Shown: positions 10,012 through 19,864, numbered from the stretch's first letter. The stretch: DNA of 64,000 nt from CAWBQO01 sp963790965 (GCA_963790965.1 CAWBQO010000006.1:496001-560000); one strand, 5' to 3'. Made by a program: numbers and translations. The notes: generated by a model from the sequence alone, not told the origin.

Positions 10012-10782
10012 CTAAAACATCAAGCCTACGGAGAGGCGGAAGGCTACGTTGCGCGCTGAGACGCGCTCCGGCTCCGGCTGCCAGCCGTCGTAGCCGGCAA
10101 CGTAGAGCGCCTCGCCTGAGAGCGAATTCGTCAGGTCGTAGTCGTAGTCGGCAGCGATCAAGAGCGGAAGCGGAAAGACTTTGTTCAGCTCAAGCCCCAC
10201 GCCGAGCGTTCCGCCGGCCAACCAGCTGTCGAAGTGCTCGGCGAGAGGGCTTGGCAGGTCGCCTCCCTGATAGGTTAGCATACCCGGCTCGCGCCGAACG
10301 AGCACCTCCAGGCGCGGACCGGCCTGTATATACGCCACAGCATTCCGGTAGCCCGAGTGGCGCAGCTTGAACAGCACCCCGCCGGAGAGATAATCGAGCT
10401 TGGAATCCTGCTGGTTAACTTCAGGAGCAAAAGGAGGCGCGGGGTTATTGTCTGCGCGAAGCACTGCGTACGTCTGCGTCTCCTGGTAGCCGCGCTGCAC
10501 GTAGCCCACTTCCGTGACCACGGAGAAGAACGACTTGCCGAACCACTCCGCAAAAACATGGCCGCTGAAGCCGTACTGTGTGCTTCGGTATGGCTCGGTG
10601 CCGTCGGGGTCGGTCTCGACCATCGAACCCACCCGCGCGACCTTGACGCCGAAGGTCCGAAGCGGGACCTGCGCGCGGGCCGTGTCGCCTCCAATCGCGA
10701 GGAGCAACGCCACCAACAAAAGCGAGGCCCCGAAAGGCCCCGCATTGCGAATCGGAAACATCCTACCCATAGCAGACACCAC
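10012..10782 (-). CDS. Predicted outer-membrane beta-barrel protein
   Basis: 256 residues. A hydrophobic signal stretch (ASLLLVALLLAIGGDTARAQ) ends in an Ala-Gln cleavage site. Alternating amphipathic strands follow, and the protein ends in ARNVAFRLSVGLMF, the terminal-Phe barrel end recognised by the BAM complex. This matches the PorT-like / OMP_b-brl families in general form. It has no obvious partner: a convergent epimerase lies on one side and rhlE on the other. Internal Met codons 5 and 8 are alternative starts. Confidence 0.75.
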   Translation of the reverse strand: MVSAMGRMFPIRNAGPFGASLLLVALLLAIGGDTARAQVPLRTFGVKVARVGSMVETDPDGTEPYRSTQYGFSGHVFAEWFGKSFFSVVTEVGYVQRGYQETQTYAVLRADNNPAPPFAPEVNQQDSKLDYLSGGVLFKLRHSGYRNAVAYIQAGPRLEVLVRREPGMLTYQGGDLPSPLAEHFDSWLAGGTLGVGLELNKVFPLPLLIAADYDYDLTNSLSGEALYVAGYDGWQPEPERVSARNVAFRLSVGLMF

Positions 10783-10920
10783 GCGGCTGCGTTCCTGAAA
10801 CCCGGCACGTCTCTGCCTTACAGAGCATCACCTAAAGGGTAGGCACACCGGGCCGAGGAGTCTGTGCAGGTTCTGTGAACATTTAGATAAGATGTCGCCA
10901 AGAAAGCCATGAACCCCGGC

Positions 10921-12168
10921 CTATGCCGAACGGGGAGCGCCTCGGCGGTTCTTTCGGCCCGAACTCCTTTTGGACCCGCTCGGGCGGCCGCTTTCCGCTT
11001 GCCCGTTGGAAGCGCGATGCTGCGCGGGCGCGTCATCGATGAAGCCTTCAACCGAGCGGCGCTGGAGGCGCTTGCCGGTATGCTTCTCGATCTCCTTCAG
11101 GTAAGGCTGCTCGTCCTGCGAAACAAACGTGATCGCATCTCCGGTGGCATCGGCACGGCCCGTCCGCCCGATCCGGTGGATGTAATCTTCCGCCTGATTG
11201 GGCGTGTCGAAGTTGATGACGTGCGTGATGCCGTCGACGTCAATGCCGCGTGCGGCAATGTCGGTCGCCACGAGGATGTTGAACTGGCCCGACTTGAAGC
11301 CTTCGAGCGCACGCTGGCGCTGCCCTTGCGAGCGGTTGCCGTGAATGACCGTGGCGGAAAAGCCGTTCTGCCCGAGCTTACGCGCGATCCGGTCCGCCCG
11401 GTGCTTCGTGCGCGAGAAGACGAGGACGCTTCCGACCGGCTCCGTCTCGAGCAGGTGGATGAGCAGGTCCATTTTGCGTTCCTGTGGCACGGCACACATC
11501 GTTTGGGCGACAAGCTCGACCGGATCCGTCTGGCGACCAATCTTGACGATGTGCGGATCGTGGAGGATAGACGACGCCAACTCCTGGATCGGGGGCGGCA
11601 TGGTCGCGGAGAAAAGGAGTGTCTGGCGCTTGCGAGGCGTGGCGGCTACGATGCGCCGGACGTCGCGGATAAAGCCCATATCAAACATGCGATCCGCCTC
11701 GTCCAGCACGAGCACTTCGACGCTGGAGAGATCGAGACTGCCGCGGTCGAGATGATCGAGCAGGCGTCCGGGCGTCGCAACTACGACGTCCGCGCCGCGC
11801 CGGGTGCGCTGCAACTGCGGCCCCATCGGCACGCCGCCGAAGATGGTCATGCTGCGAAGGCCGGCATGGGCACCGTAGGTCCGTACTGACTCCTCAACCT
11901 GTAGCGCCAGTTCGCGCGTGGGGGTGACTACGAGCGCCCGAACGGGACGGTAGCCGCCGCCGGTCGGAAAGGCGGCCAAACGGTCGAGCATGGGAAGAAC
12001 GAACGCCGCAGTCTTTCCGGTGCCGGTCTGGGCGCAGCCGATCAGGTCGCGTCCTTCGAGTGCCGGCGAGATGGCGGCGGACTGGATGGGCGTGGGGGTC
12101 GTATAGCCCGCAGCATCGACGCCGCGGAGAATGCACTCGGAAAGTCCGAGCGATGCAAAGGTCTGCAT
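10921..12168 (-). CDS. rhlE: DEAD-box RNA helicase RhlE
   Basis: 415 residues with the full motif set: Q motif (YTTPTPIQSAAI), Walker A AQTGTGKT, PTRELALQ, TPGRLLDH, DEAD at VLDEADRMFDMGF, SAT, then the helicase C domain with VATDIAARGIDVDGI and HRIGRTGRA. The C-terminal tail is short, basic and Ser/Arg-rich, as in RhlE. It unwinds short RNA duplexes in ribosome assembly and RNA turnover. It appears monocistronic. About 180 bases ahead of the start form a possible leader with several short inverted repeats. Confidence 0.93.
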   Translation of the reverse strand: MQTFASLGLSECILRGVDAAGYTTPTPIQSAAISPALEGRDLIGCAQTGTGKTAAFVLPMLDRLAAFPTGGGYRPVRALVVTPTRELALQVEESVRTYGAHAGLRSMTIFGGVPMGPQLQRTRRGADVVVATPGRLLDHLDRGSLDLSSVEVLVLDEADRMFDMGFIRDVRRIVAATPRKRQTLLFSATMPPPIQELASSILHDPHIVKIGRQTDPVELVAQTMCAVPQERKMDLLIHLLETEPVGSVLVFSRTKHRADRIARKLGQNGFSATVIHGNRSQGQRQRALEGFKSGQFNILVATDIAARGIDVDGITHVINFDTPNQAEDYIHRIGRTGRADATGDAITFVSQDEQPYLKEIEKHTGKRLQRRSVEGFIDDAPAQHRASNGQAESGRPSGSKRSSGRKNRRGAPRSA

Positions 12169-13568
12169 AAAATAGAGATAAGGCCCGCCGATAGTAACAG
12201 GCGAGAGCCGTTGATGGAAGCCGTAGGGGAAAGGCAGGCTGGGCGACCAAGCAGGTCACTCCGGCAAGGACCGGCCGATTGGCTGGTCCGGGAAGGGAGG
12301 TGCCAAAGAAGGCACCTGTTCCGGCAGATCCCGAAAAGCGGGTAGTTTCCGCTGCCGAGACAATTCTGAACCGGTGGCGGTGAAGAGACGCGAACGGCAC
12401 CCCACCGCCGATGTTCCACCAGCCTCAGAAGGTGGATGTGAATGGAGGCCTCTCCTTTCAGCCGAACAGAACCAGGCCTGCCGGTTTACGAGCCGGTTGA
12501 TGCTCGCCGTGCGCTCTCTTTTCTCGACAGGCTCAAGTCCTTCTTCAGAGATCGCGCCGCCGTGCTATCGACTGCTAATCGACTACAAACAAACGAAGCT
12601 GTCATCCTGAGCGCAGCGAAGGATCTGTGCTTGCGGCCTTCTGAGAAGCAACTCTGCGCCGGCATACCCGGTGGGGAGTGCGCTGCTTTTCATGTGCGCC
12701 TTCGATCTTCGCCTCCTCCGCCCCCCGGTGTGTCATCCTGAGCGAAGCGAAGGATCTGTTTTCCCTCACACTGAGATGCTTCGCTGCCCACCCAAGAGGC
12801 TGCCGACTTATTTCATAAAGCTTTGACGACAGGTACGTGTTCGCCATACTTCGACAGCCTCTCAGCAGCCTGGAGGGGTAGATCCTTCACTTCGTTCAGG
12901 ATGACAAGTGGGGGCGTTGGAGGAGGCTAAAAAGCGACGGAACACCAGCAGGGCAGAGTCCCGCCCGTGTCGTCCTGAGCGAAGCGAAGGATCTGTCTCT
13001 GCGGCCTTCTGAGATGCTTTGCTGCGCTCCTAATAAATACGACTCGGCGATCCGTGAAGTCGCTACCGACTCTTTTTATCGCAGCTTTATCAGGCGCGGT
13101 GCATTGCTTAAATGCTGCAGAACACCCCCTTTTATCCCCCTCAAGGGGGAAGTTGCGTCGGAACTATTTATACAGTATGAGATGCTCGAGAAGGGTTCAT
13201 CTTATTGCAACAGGCTCCAACCGTTCTTCGGAAACCGCGCGGGCACGTTCGTACCTACAATTCAACAACAGAATAAACATAGGTGTCATCCTGAGCGAAG
13301 CGAAGGATCTGTGCTTCCAGCAGGCTGAAATGCTTCGCTGCGGTTCTAATGAATATGACTCGGCAATCCGTGAATTCAGGGCAGACTCTTATTACTGCGG
13401 CTTAAATACGCACGGTGCACGTCTTAAATGCTGCAGAACACCTCCTTTATCCCCCTCAAGGGGGAAGTTGCATTGGCGCTAATTATATTATGTTCAATAA
13501 TCGATCTGCGTTCGGCTTATTGTAAGAGGCCCTTCGTATCCATGATACTTTAGCCTCTCGTTTCGCCG
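12169..13568. other. Gene-free gap rich in dispersed repeats
   Basis: No gene seen. At least four forward repeat cores (near 12604, 12734, 12970, 13286) and one reverse copy (near 12884, gatccttcacttcgttcagg) lie here. Two stretches near 13110-13160 and 13425-13480 share cccctcaagggggaagttgc and flanking sequence, and also occur at 40.4 kb. The part next to rhlE (12180-12400) is unique sequence and could be its leader. Confidence 0.65.
13526..13557 (-). terminator. Possible hairpin after korB
   Basis: On the minus strand, GAGGC and GCCTC frame an inner GTATC/GATAC pair 12 to 43 bases downstream of the korB stop codon. The following sequence is only weakly T-rich, so termination is possible but not certain. 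Confidence 0.3.
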
Positions 13569-14894
13569 TCATTCAATTTCCCAAGTATCCCCCGCCCCCA
13601 GGAGTTTTGACAGTTCTCCCTTTCCCTGCCGAGCGACGATGCCGTCGATCTGCGTGTGGAGCAGGTCTTCGTACGTCGCGCGCTGGTCGCGGAAGAAGAC
13701 GCCGAACGGGCGGGGATACTCTTCCTTCCAGTACATGCGGCCGACGATGTAAGCCATTTCTCGGCTGGTTTCATCGTAGGTGAGGCAATCCGACGGTGAC
13801 CACCGGCCGTTCGTCAGGTCCACGACTTCCGGCGCGAGGCCGTTGAGGCGGATGCCCTTCGCACCGTTCTCGTAGACGAGCGGCTTGCCGTGTTCGATGA
13901 AGAGCGCGCTTTTGGCCTTCGTGTCCTTTTCCGTAAAGGACAGAAAGGCTCCATCGTTAAAGATGTTGCAGTTCTGGTAGATCTCGACGAATGACGCGCC
14001 GTGGTGCGCGTGCGCGCGCCGTAGCGTCTCAGTCAGGTGCTTCGGATCGCGATCGATAGAGCGCGCCACGAACGACGCTTCCGCCCCGAGTGCAACTGCA
14101 ACGGGATTGAACGGGTGATCGAGTGAGCCGTAAGGCGAGCTTTTCGTGATCTTGCCCTGCTCGGAGGTCGGGCTATACTGCCCTTTTGTCAACCCGTAAA
14201 TCTGATTGTTGAAGAGCAATAGCTGCACATTGACGTTCCGGCGCAGCAGGTGAATTAGATGGTTGCCGCCGATGGAAAGCGAATCTCCGTCCCCGGTGAT
14301 GATCCAGACATCGAGGTCCGGCCGCGCCGTCTTGAGTCCGGTGGCTATGGCCGGGGCGCGCCCGTGAATGGAGTGCATCCCGTACGTGTTCATGTAGTAC
14401 GGAAAGCGGCTCGAACAGCCGATGCCGGAGATGAACACCGTGTTCTCGCGCTTGACGCCAAGCTCCGGCATGAGCCGCTGCACCGCGGCGAGAATGGCAT
14501 AATCGCCACAGCCGGGGCACCAGCGAACGTCCTGGTCGGAGGCAAAGTCCTTGCGCGACAGGCCTACCGCCATGTCTCCGCCGTCTCCGGAGGGTCGCGG
14601 GGGCATGAGTCCGCCCAGCGCTCCGCCGGCGGGGCGCGCGCCACCCGGACTGGGCGGACGGCTTCCAGGCGGACGGCTTCCGGGCGGCGGCGGTCGGTTG
14701 CCCTTCTCGGGCACGTTGCCGCCCGGCACCATCACCGGCCTTACGGTTCCTGCCGGCGCGCCGACAGGATCGCCCGGGCGCCGCTTGCCCGCCGGTTGCG
14801 GCGTATCCGGCCGCGCCCCTTTCGGGTGGATCTCGCTTCCCGGTGCCGTTCCGGACTTTTCTATGCGTTCGTCGTTCGGCTTCGGATCTTCCAT
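13569..14894 (-). CDS. korB: 2-oxoacid:ferredoxin oxidoreductase subunit beta, with Pro-rich N-terminal extension
   Basis: 441 residues. The core begins near residue 108 with RWCPGCGDYAILAAVQRL and GIGCSSRFPYYMNTYG. The TPP/Mg site is GDGDSLSIGGNH followed by LLFNNQIYGLTKGQYSPTS, as in KorB. It pairs with KorA to decarboxylate 2-oxoglutarate or a related 2-oxoacid to the acyl-CoA, reducing ferredoxin. Residues 1-107 are a Pro/Gly/Arg-rich low-complexity segment not usual in the family. The alternative ATG at 14573 would give a standard 334-residue protein but leave a 371-base gap after korA, so I favour the long form. NifJ in this window has a similar tail. Confidence 0.9.
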   Translation of the reverse strand: MEDPKPNDERIEKSGTAPGSEIHPKGARPDTPQPAGKRRPGDPVGAPAGTVRPVMVPGGNVPEKGNRPPPPGSRPPGSRPPSPGGARPAGGALGGLMPPRPSGDGGDMAVGLSRKDFASDQDVRWCPGCGDYAILAAVQRLMPELGVKRENTVFISGIGCSSRFPYYMNTYGMHSIHGRAPAIATGLKTARPDLDVWIITGDGDSLSIGGNHLIHLLRRNVNVQLLLFNNQIYGLTKGQYSPTSEQGKITKSSPYGSLDHPFNPVAVALGAEASFVARSIDRDPKHLTETLRRAHAHHGASFVEIYQNCNIFNDGAFLSFTEKDTKAKSALFIEHGKPLVYENGAKGIRLNGLAPEVVDLTNGRWSPSDCLTYDETSREMAYIVGRMYWKEEYPRPFGVFFRDQRATYEDLLHTQIDGIVARQGKGELSKLLGAGDTWEIE

Positions 14895-14944
14895 AACGCT
14901 CTTGTAGAAACAAACAGATTATTCAGCAAGAAGACGTGCCAACT

Positions 14945-16804
14945 TCAGAGGAGATCGCCCACGGCCGCTTCGATTTCGGCGGCACGGAAAGGCGTTCCCT
15001 TGATTTTATTGAGCGGCACGAAAGGCAACAGGTAGCGGTCGCGCAGCAAACGCACCAACTGCCCATTGTTCAATTCCGGCACCAGCAGCTTGCCGAACCG
15101 ATCAAAGATGTCTTCGAGGTCGGTTGGCAGCGGGTTTACCCAGCGAAGATGGATGCTGCTCACGCGCAGCCCTTTCTTCCGCGAGCGCTCGACCGCCGCC
15201 TCGATGGCACCTTTCGTTGACCCCCAGCCAATGATGAGCACGTCCCCGGATGCATCACCACAGACCGTCGTTGCGGCAAACGTGCGCGCCACGCGCTCGA
15301 CTTTGGCCGCACGCACTTTCGTCATAAAGTGGTGGTTCTCATTGTCATAAGACACGTTGCCGGTCTCATGCGCTTTCTCCAGCCCGCCGATGCGGTGCTC
15401 GAGTCCGGGCGTTCCCGGCTTCGCCCATGGGCGCGCGAGCGTCTCTTCGTCGCGCGCGTAAGGCAGGTAAACGTCTTCTCCGTCACGCGACGTGAGTTCG
15501 GTTGCAAACTTCGGGTCGATGCGCGGCAGATCGGCCGGATCGGGGATGAGCCAAGGCTCCGAACCGTTGCCGATGTAACCGTCCGCCAGAAGAATCACGG
15601 GCGTGCGGTAGGTCAGCGCTACGCGCGCGGCCTCGACGGCGCTGTAGAAGCAGTCGCCCGGAGACGACGCGGCAATGACCGGAAGCGGCGCTTCGCCGTT
15701 GCGTCCATAGAGCGCCTGCAGGAGGTCGCTTTGCTCCGTCTTGGTCGGCAGCCCCGTCGAAGGACCGCCTCGCTGCACGTCAATGATCACGAGCGGCAGT
15801 TCGGTCATGATCGCCAGCCCGGTCGCCTCCGCTTTGAGGGCGAGTCCCGGACCGCTCGTGCCAGTCGCCGCCAGACTCCCACCGAAAGCTGCGCCGATGG
15901 AAGCGCCGATGGCCGCAATTTCATCCTCAGCCTGCACCGTCATCACGCCGAAGTTCTTGTACCGACTGAGCGCGTGCAGAATGTCCGACGCGGGCGTAAT
16001 GGGGTACGTGCCGTAGAAAAGCGGCAGCCCGCTCAGCTCGGACGCGGCCAGGAGACCCATCGCGAGCGCCTCCGTCCCGTGAATGGCGCGGTACTGACCG
16101 GGCGGCAGCACGGCGGGCGCGATTTCGTAGCGGACGATAAACTGCTCGGTCGTCTCGCCGTAGTGAAAGCCTTTTTTGAGGAGGTGAAGGTTAGCCTCCA
16201 GGATGTCCGGCTTCTTCGCGAACTTCTTCCCGATCCACTCGATGGCCGGCTGCATGGGGCGGGAGTAGAGCCAGAGCGCCAGCCCAAGGGCGAACATGTT
16301 CTTGGAGCGGTCGACCTCTTTCTGGTTCAGGTTGAACTCCTTCAGCGCCTCCCGCGTGAGTTTCGTCAGTTCCACTTCGATGACGCGGAAGGATGCAAGC
16401 GACCCGTCCTCCAGTGGATTCGACTTGTAACCGGCCAGATCGAGACCCCGCTGGTCGAAGGCGTCGACATTGACGATGATCGACCCGCGTGGATCGACGC
16501 GATGCGCGTTCACTTTGAGGGCGGCCGGGTTCATGGCCACGAGAAGGTCGACCTCGTCGCCCGGCGTGCGCACGTTAACGGACCCGAAGCGCAGTTGAAA
16601 GCCGCTGACGCCGTAGGTCGTTCCGGCGGGGGCGCGAATCTCCGCCGGGAAGTCAGGCATCGTCGCGAGATCATTGCGGGCGTACGCGGTGGCGAGCGTA
16701 AACTGCGACCCTGTTACCTGCATCCCGTCGCCCGAATCGCCGGCGAAGAGAATAGTGGCTTCCGAAAGCGTTTCTACCGGTTTGTCGAGGTTCTGAATTT
16801 CCAT
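14945..16804 (-). CDS. korA: 2-oxoacid:ferredoxin oxidoreductase subunit alpha (gamma-alpha fusion)
   Basis: The frame stays open to 17317, but homology begins at the ATG at 16804 (MEIQNLDKP), giving 619 residues; the upstream part only mirrors the BtpA gene. The N-terminal gamma-like domain shows FAGDSGDGMQVTGSQFT, and the alpha domain starts near residue 215 with YGTYPITPASDILHALSRY, then TSGPGLALKAEATGLA. This fused form is common for KorA. The KorAB complex links the TCA-cycle 2-oxoacid step to ferredoxin. The korB start lies 50 bases downstream, so one transcript is likely. Confidence 0.92.
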   Translation of the reverse strand: MEIQNLDKPVETLSEATILFAGDSGDGMQVTGSQFTLATAYARNDLATMPDFPAEIRAPAGTTYGVSGFQLRFGSVNVRTPGDEVDLLVAMNPAALKVNAHRVDPRGSIIVNVDAFDQRGLDLAGYKSNPLEDGSLASFRVIEVELTKLTREALKEFNLNQKEVDRSKNMFALGLALWLYSRPMQPAIEWIGKKFAKKPDILEANLHLLKKGFHYGETTEQFIVRYEIAPAVLPPGQYRAIHGTEALAMGLLAASELSGLPLFYGTYPITPASDILHALSRYKNFGVMTVQAEDEIAAIGASIGAAFGGSLAATGTSGPGLALKAEATGLAIMTELPLVIIDVQRGGPSTGLPTKTEQSDLLQALYGRNGEAPLPVIAASSPGDCFYSAVEAARVALTYRTPVILLADGYIGNGSEPWLIPDPADLPRIDPKFATELTSRDGEDVYLPYARDEETLARPWAKPGTPGLEHRIGGLEKAHETGNVSYDNENHHFMTKVRAAKVERVARTFAATTVCGDASGDVLIIGWGSTKGAIEAAVERSRKKGLRVSSIHLRWVNPLPTDLEDIFDRFGKLLVPELNNGQLVRLLRDRYLLPFVPLNKIKGTPFRAAEIEAAVGDLL

Positions 16805-17081
16805 GATGCTACGGTCATAAAGATGGCGGCCGGAGAGTCCGACTCTGCCGCGCCGCAAACACCGGGAACTTAGGAGGTGTGGTGTAGGCACTTTGCAACG
16901 CAGCCAATGGGGGAAGGATTCATTTCTGCCCTGCAGTTGCCGGGTGCGGCGGGGCGCGTGACTCCTCGATCCGTTGCAAGCGGTGTCTCGGGAGTTTGAA
17001 AAGGCCCGGTACCGTTCAGGCACCTGCCGAAAATCGCGGCGTACACACCGGCAGTCCTCCACGCTTTCCTGCTCCGCGGCC

Positions 17082-17930
17082 ATGCCAGACTCCTTTCTCG
17101 ACCTTTTCCCCGGTCCAAAGCCGGTCATCGCCATGATCCATACCGGACCGAGTCCCGGCTCGCCGGGGTACGTGTGCATGGACAGCATCATTGACCGGGC
17201 CGTGGCGGAGGCGGAGATGTACATCGAGGCCGGGGCGGACGGGCTGATGGTCGAGAACATGCACGACTTCCCCTGCATCCACGAGCGCGAAATGGGGCCG
17301 GAGGTGGCGGCATTCATGACGCGCGTGGCCTACGCCGTGAAGCGGCGCGCACCCGACCACCCGGTCGGCGTTCAGATTCTATTCCAGGCAAACCGCACCG
17401 CGCTCGCCGTTGCGCTCGCCGCCGGCTGCGATTTCATTCGCGCGGAAGGATGGACGCACGCGCACATTTCGGACAAAGGCATCGCCGATGCGAGTGCCGG
17501 AATGGTCGTGCGGTACCGCGAAGCCATTCACGCCTGTCACATTCCCATTCTCGCGGATGTGAAAAAGAAGCACGCCGCCCATGCGTGGACGGCCGATCTA
17601 TCCCCGGCAGACATCGCGCGCGGCATGGAACTGCACCTTGCCGACGGCATCATCGTCAGTGGCACGCACACGGGGGAGATGCCGAGCGTCGAAGACCTGC
17701 GCTCCATACGCGAGGCCACCCGTCTTCCGATCCTCGTTGGAAGCGGTGCCTGCGCTGAAAACGTGGAAACGCTCGCCGAGGTCGCCGACGGCTTCATTGT
17801 CGGAAGCGCCCTCAAAGAGGGCGGCATCTGGCACGCGCCGGTCAGCGAGGACCGCGTCAACGCCTTTATGGAGGCCGTGCAAATCGCCCGCGCCGCCCTC
17901 GAACCGGAGACCTCCGATGCGGAGGCGTAA
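17082..17930 (+). CDS. BtpA/SgcQ-family protein
   Basis: 282 residues from ATG 17082 (MPDSFLDLFPGPKP). The frame runs on to 16974, but the extra part is unlike the family. A TIM-barrel pattern is visible: VIAMIHTGPSPGSPGY, DGLMVENMHDFP, GCDFIRAEGWTHAHISDKG, ILADVKKKHAAHAW, DGIIVSGTHTGEMP, LVGSGACAENV and GFIVGSALKEGG near the end. These are hallmark segments of the BtpA family. BtpA was named for photosystem I biogenesis in cyanobacteria, but most members outside that group have no known reaction. The gene is divergent from korA. Confidence 0.88.
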   Translation: MPDSFLDLFPGPKPVIAMIHTGPSPGSPGYVCMDSIIDRAVAEAEMYIEAGADGLMVENMHDFPCIHEREMGPEVAAFMTRVAYAVKRRAPDHPVGVQILFQANRTALAVALAAGCDFIRAEGWTHAHISDKGIADASAGMVVRYREAIHACHIPILADVKKKHAAHAWTADLSPADIARGMELHLADGIIVSGTHTGEMPSVEDLRSIREATRLPILVGSGACAENVETLAEVADGFIVGSALKEGGIWHAPVSEDRVNAFMEAVQIARAALEPETSDAEA

Positions 17931-17987
17931 ATCCACGCCCCGGACCTTCAGAAAGGCCCGCCGCTAAGCCCTTCACCCCTGCCGAAC

Positions 17988-18371
17988 ATGATCTCGTATG
18001 TTGCCACCACGGCGGACGTCACGGTCACTGTCCGCCCCATATATCTCGATCAGGAGTCAGACTTTTTCCTGAAGCGGTTCGCCTTCGGGTATTTCGTACG
18101 TATAGAAAACGACGGGTTCGACGAGGTGCAACTTCTCCGAAGGCACTGGATCATTCGGGAGCGCACCGGCCGCGTCCAAGAGGTCGAAGGGGACGGGGTC
18201 ATCGGCCGGCAGCCGATCATCGGGCCTGGAGAGATGCACGAGTACAACAGCCTCTGTATGCTCGAATCGTTCGAGGGCACGATGGAGGGCACGTATCTCA
18301 TGCAGCGAAGCAGCGGCGAGCGCTTCCGCGTGGCCATTCCTCTCTTCAACCTGCGCGCCGCCGTGAACTGA
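17988..18371 (+). CDS. apaG: ApaG protein
   Basis: 127 residues, the usual ApaG length. A fibronectin-III-like fold is suggested by FGYFVRIENDG, VQLLRRHWIIRERTGRVQEV, GVIGRQPIIGPGEMHEYNS and GTMEGTYLMQ, which are the family's conserved blocks. ApaG is widespread; its biochemical role is unresolved (links to cobalt resistance and Ap4A handling are reported for homologues). It follows the BtpA gene by 57 bases and may share its transcript. Confidence 0.92.
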   Translation: MISYVATTADVTVTVRPIYLDQESDFFLKRFAFGYFVRIENDGFDEVQLLRRHWIIRERTGRVQEVEGDGVIGRQPIIGPGEMHEYNSLCMLESFEGTMEGTYLMQRSSGERFRVAIPLFNLRAAVN

Positions 18372-18380
18372 GGCGCAAGG

Positions 18381-18638
18381 TCAGATCACGTCCACGTGAA
18401 CGAGCAGGCCCGGAATAGCGAGGTCGATGGTGCGGTTGTCGCTCAGGCGGTACTCTTCGATCTGCTCCGGCAACAGCGATTTAGGCGTTTGCATGGCGAA
18501 GAGCGTGTCCGCCAGTACTTGCCAGTCCTCGCCCGTCAGGTGGACAGTGGCCTCTCCGTTCTGCTGCACGAACGGCGCGTAGTCCAGCACCCGCTTGAGA
18601 TGGTTGATGCCTTGCTTCTGGTGCAGATTCAGGTCCAT
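18381..18638 (-). CDS. Small conserved-looking protein, unknown function
   Basis: 85 residues from ATG 18638 (MDLNLHQKQGINHLKRVLDY) to TGA at 18381. The longer open frame to 19340 only shadows thyA. The product is soluble and mixed alpha/beta, ending TIDLAIPGLLVHVDVI. Base composition matches its neighbours, and the gene fills the space between convergent apaG and divergent thyA, so it is likely real. I do not recognise the family. Confidence 0.6.
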   Translation of the reverse strand: MDLNLHQKQGINHLKRVLDYAPFVQQNGEATVHLTGEDWQVLADTLFAMQTPKSLLPEQIEEYRLSDNRTIDLAIPGLLVHVDVI

Positions 18639-18782
18639 CGAGAAACGCCTCTTATATTGAGTTGATCGAGCGGCTGCGGTGCCGTTTGGGTCGGCAGGAA
18701 ACGGCAGCGGGCGGCGCTGCGTTCCGGCCGGACCTCCCCTCCGGACGAAGGCGCGCCTCCTCTTCCAACAAAGCGACACGAG

Positions 18783-19577
18783 ATGCAGGTCTACCTCGAC
18801 TATTTGAAGGACATTCTGGAGAACGGCACGCGCAAAGCGGACCGAACGGGTACCGGCACGCTCAGCCTCTTTGGGCGGCAGCTTCGGTTCGATCTTAAGG
18901 CAGGTTTTCCGCTCGTTACCACAAAGAAAGTTCACCTGCGCAGCATTGTTCATGAGCTGCTCTGGTTTCTTTCCGGCAGCACGAACATCGCCTATCTGCG
19001 GGAGAACGGCGTCACGATCTGGGACGAGTGGGCGGACGCCGGCGGCGAACTTGGGCCGGTTTACGGCAAGCAGTGGCGAAACTGGGAGGGCAAGGACGGC
19101 CGCAGGGTGGACCAGATCGAGCGGCTTGTCGAGGATCTGCGGCGCAATCCCGATTCGCGGCGACTGATGGTCTCCGCCTGGAATCCGGCGGAGATCGAAG
19201 AAATGGCCTTGCCGCCGTGTCATTACGGCTTCCAGTGCTACGTCGCCGGTGGCCGCCTCTCGCTCATGTGGCAGCAGCGCAGCGTGGATTCGTTCCTCGG
19301 TTTGCCCTTCAACATTGCATCCTACGCCCTGCTCACGCACTTACTGGCGGAGCAGGCGGACCTGGAGGTGGGCGAACTGATCTTCACCGGCGGCGACTGC
19401 CACCTCTATCTGAACCACCTTGATCAGGTCCGGGAGCAGTTGTCGCGCGCGCCGCACCCCCTTCCGCGGCTCATCCTCCACCGCCGCCCCGCGTCGATCT
19501 TCGACTACCGGTACGAAGACGTAGAGGTAGTCGACTACCGGCACCACCCCGCCATCAAGGCACCGGTGGCGGTGTAG
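18783..19577 (+). CDS. thyA: Thymidylate synthase
   Basis: 264 residues, the same length as E. coli ThyA, beginning MQVYLDYLKDILENGTRKAD RTGTGT in two family blocks. The catalytic cysteine is in LPPCHYGFQCYV, the phosphate-binding Arg set in DSRRLMVSAWNP, and the dUMP/folate segments are QRSVDSFLGLPFNIASYA and GDCHLYLNH. It methylates dUMP with methylene-tetrahydrofolate, releasing dihydrofolate. The gene for dihydrofolate reductase, which recycles that product, lies 5 kb downstream on the same strand, separated by pseudogenes and a hydrolase gene. Confidence 0.97.
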   Translation: MQVYLDYLKDILENGTRKADRTGTGTLSLFGRQLRFDLKAGFPLVTTKKVHLRSIVHELLWFLSGSTNIAYLRENGVTIWDEWADAGGELGPVYGKQWRNWEGKDGRRVDQIERLVEDLRRNPDSRRLMVSAWNPAEIEEMALPPCHYGFQCYVAGGRLSLMWQQRSVDSFLGLPFNIASYALLTHLLAEQADLEVGELIFTGGDCHLYLNHLDQVREQLSRAPHPLPRLILHRRPASIFDYRYEDVEVVDYRHHPAIKAPVAV

Positions 19578-19864
19578 GGGCACCCCCGAGCAGTCCGGCC
19601 GCCGCTTAAAGGTTGTGTCCCTCTTCAGACGCCGAACGTAGAAGGGAGCCGTGTCGTCTGCGCCGAGGAGAGGTGAAAAGAAACCATGCGAAGCGTTGGC
19701 CAACCCGAAGCTTTCTGATGTGAGGGTGGGATGGTTGGCTGAGCAGGGCATGGACCGCATCAAGTTCATGGACCCGTCGGAGCCGTGGCTTCCCTATCAT
19801 TGCCGTGGCCGTTTGCTTCGGCGGCCTCCGGCACGCGCTGACGCCTCGGGGCGCGCGCGGCCCG

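Noticed and set aside
12600..13060. Repeated ctgagatgcttcgct words, similar to the ctgaga of TPP riboswitches
   Set aside because: They belong to the dispersed repeat family, occur in both orientations and are not upstream of thiamine genes.
16805..17317. N-terminal 171-residue extension of KorA in the long open frame
   Set aside because: It mirrors the intact BtpA-family gene on the other strand and has no KorA homology; ATG 16804 fits the family start.
18639..19340. Long minus-strand frame opposite thyA
   Set aside because: Shadow of the GC-rich thyA gene; only the last 85 codons outside thyA look like a protein.
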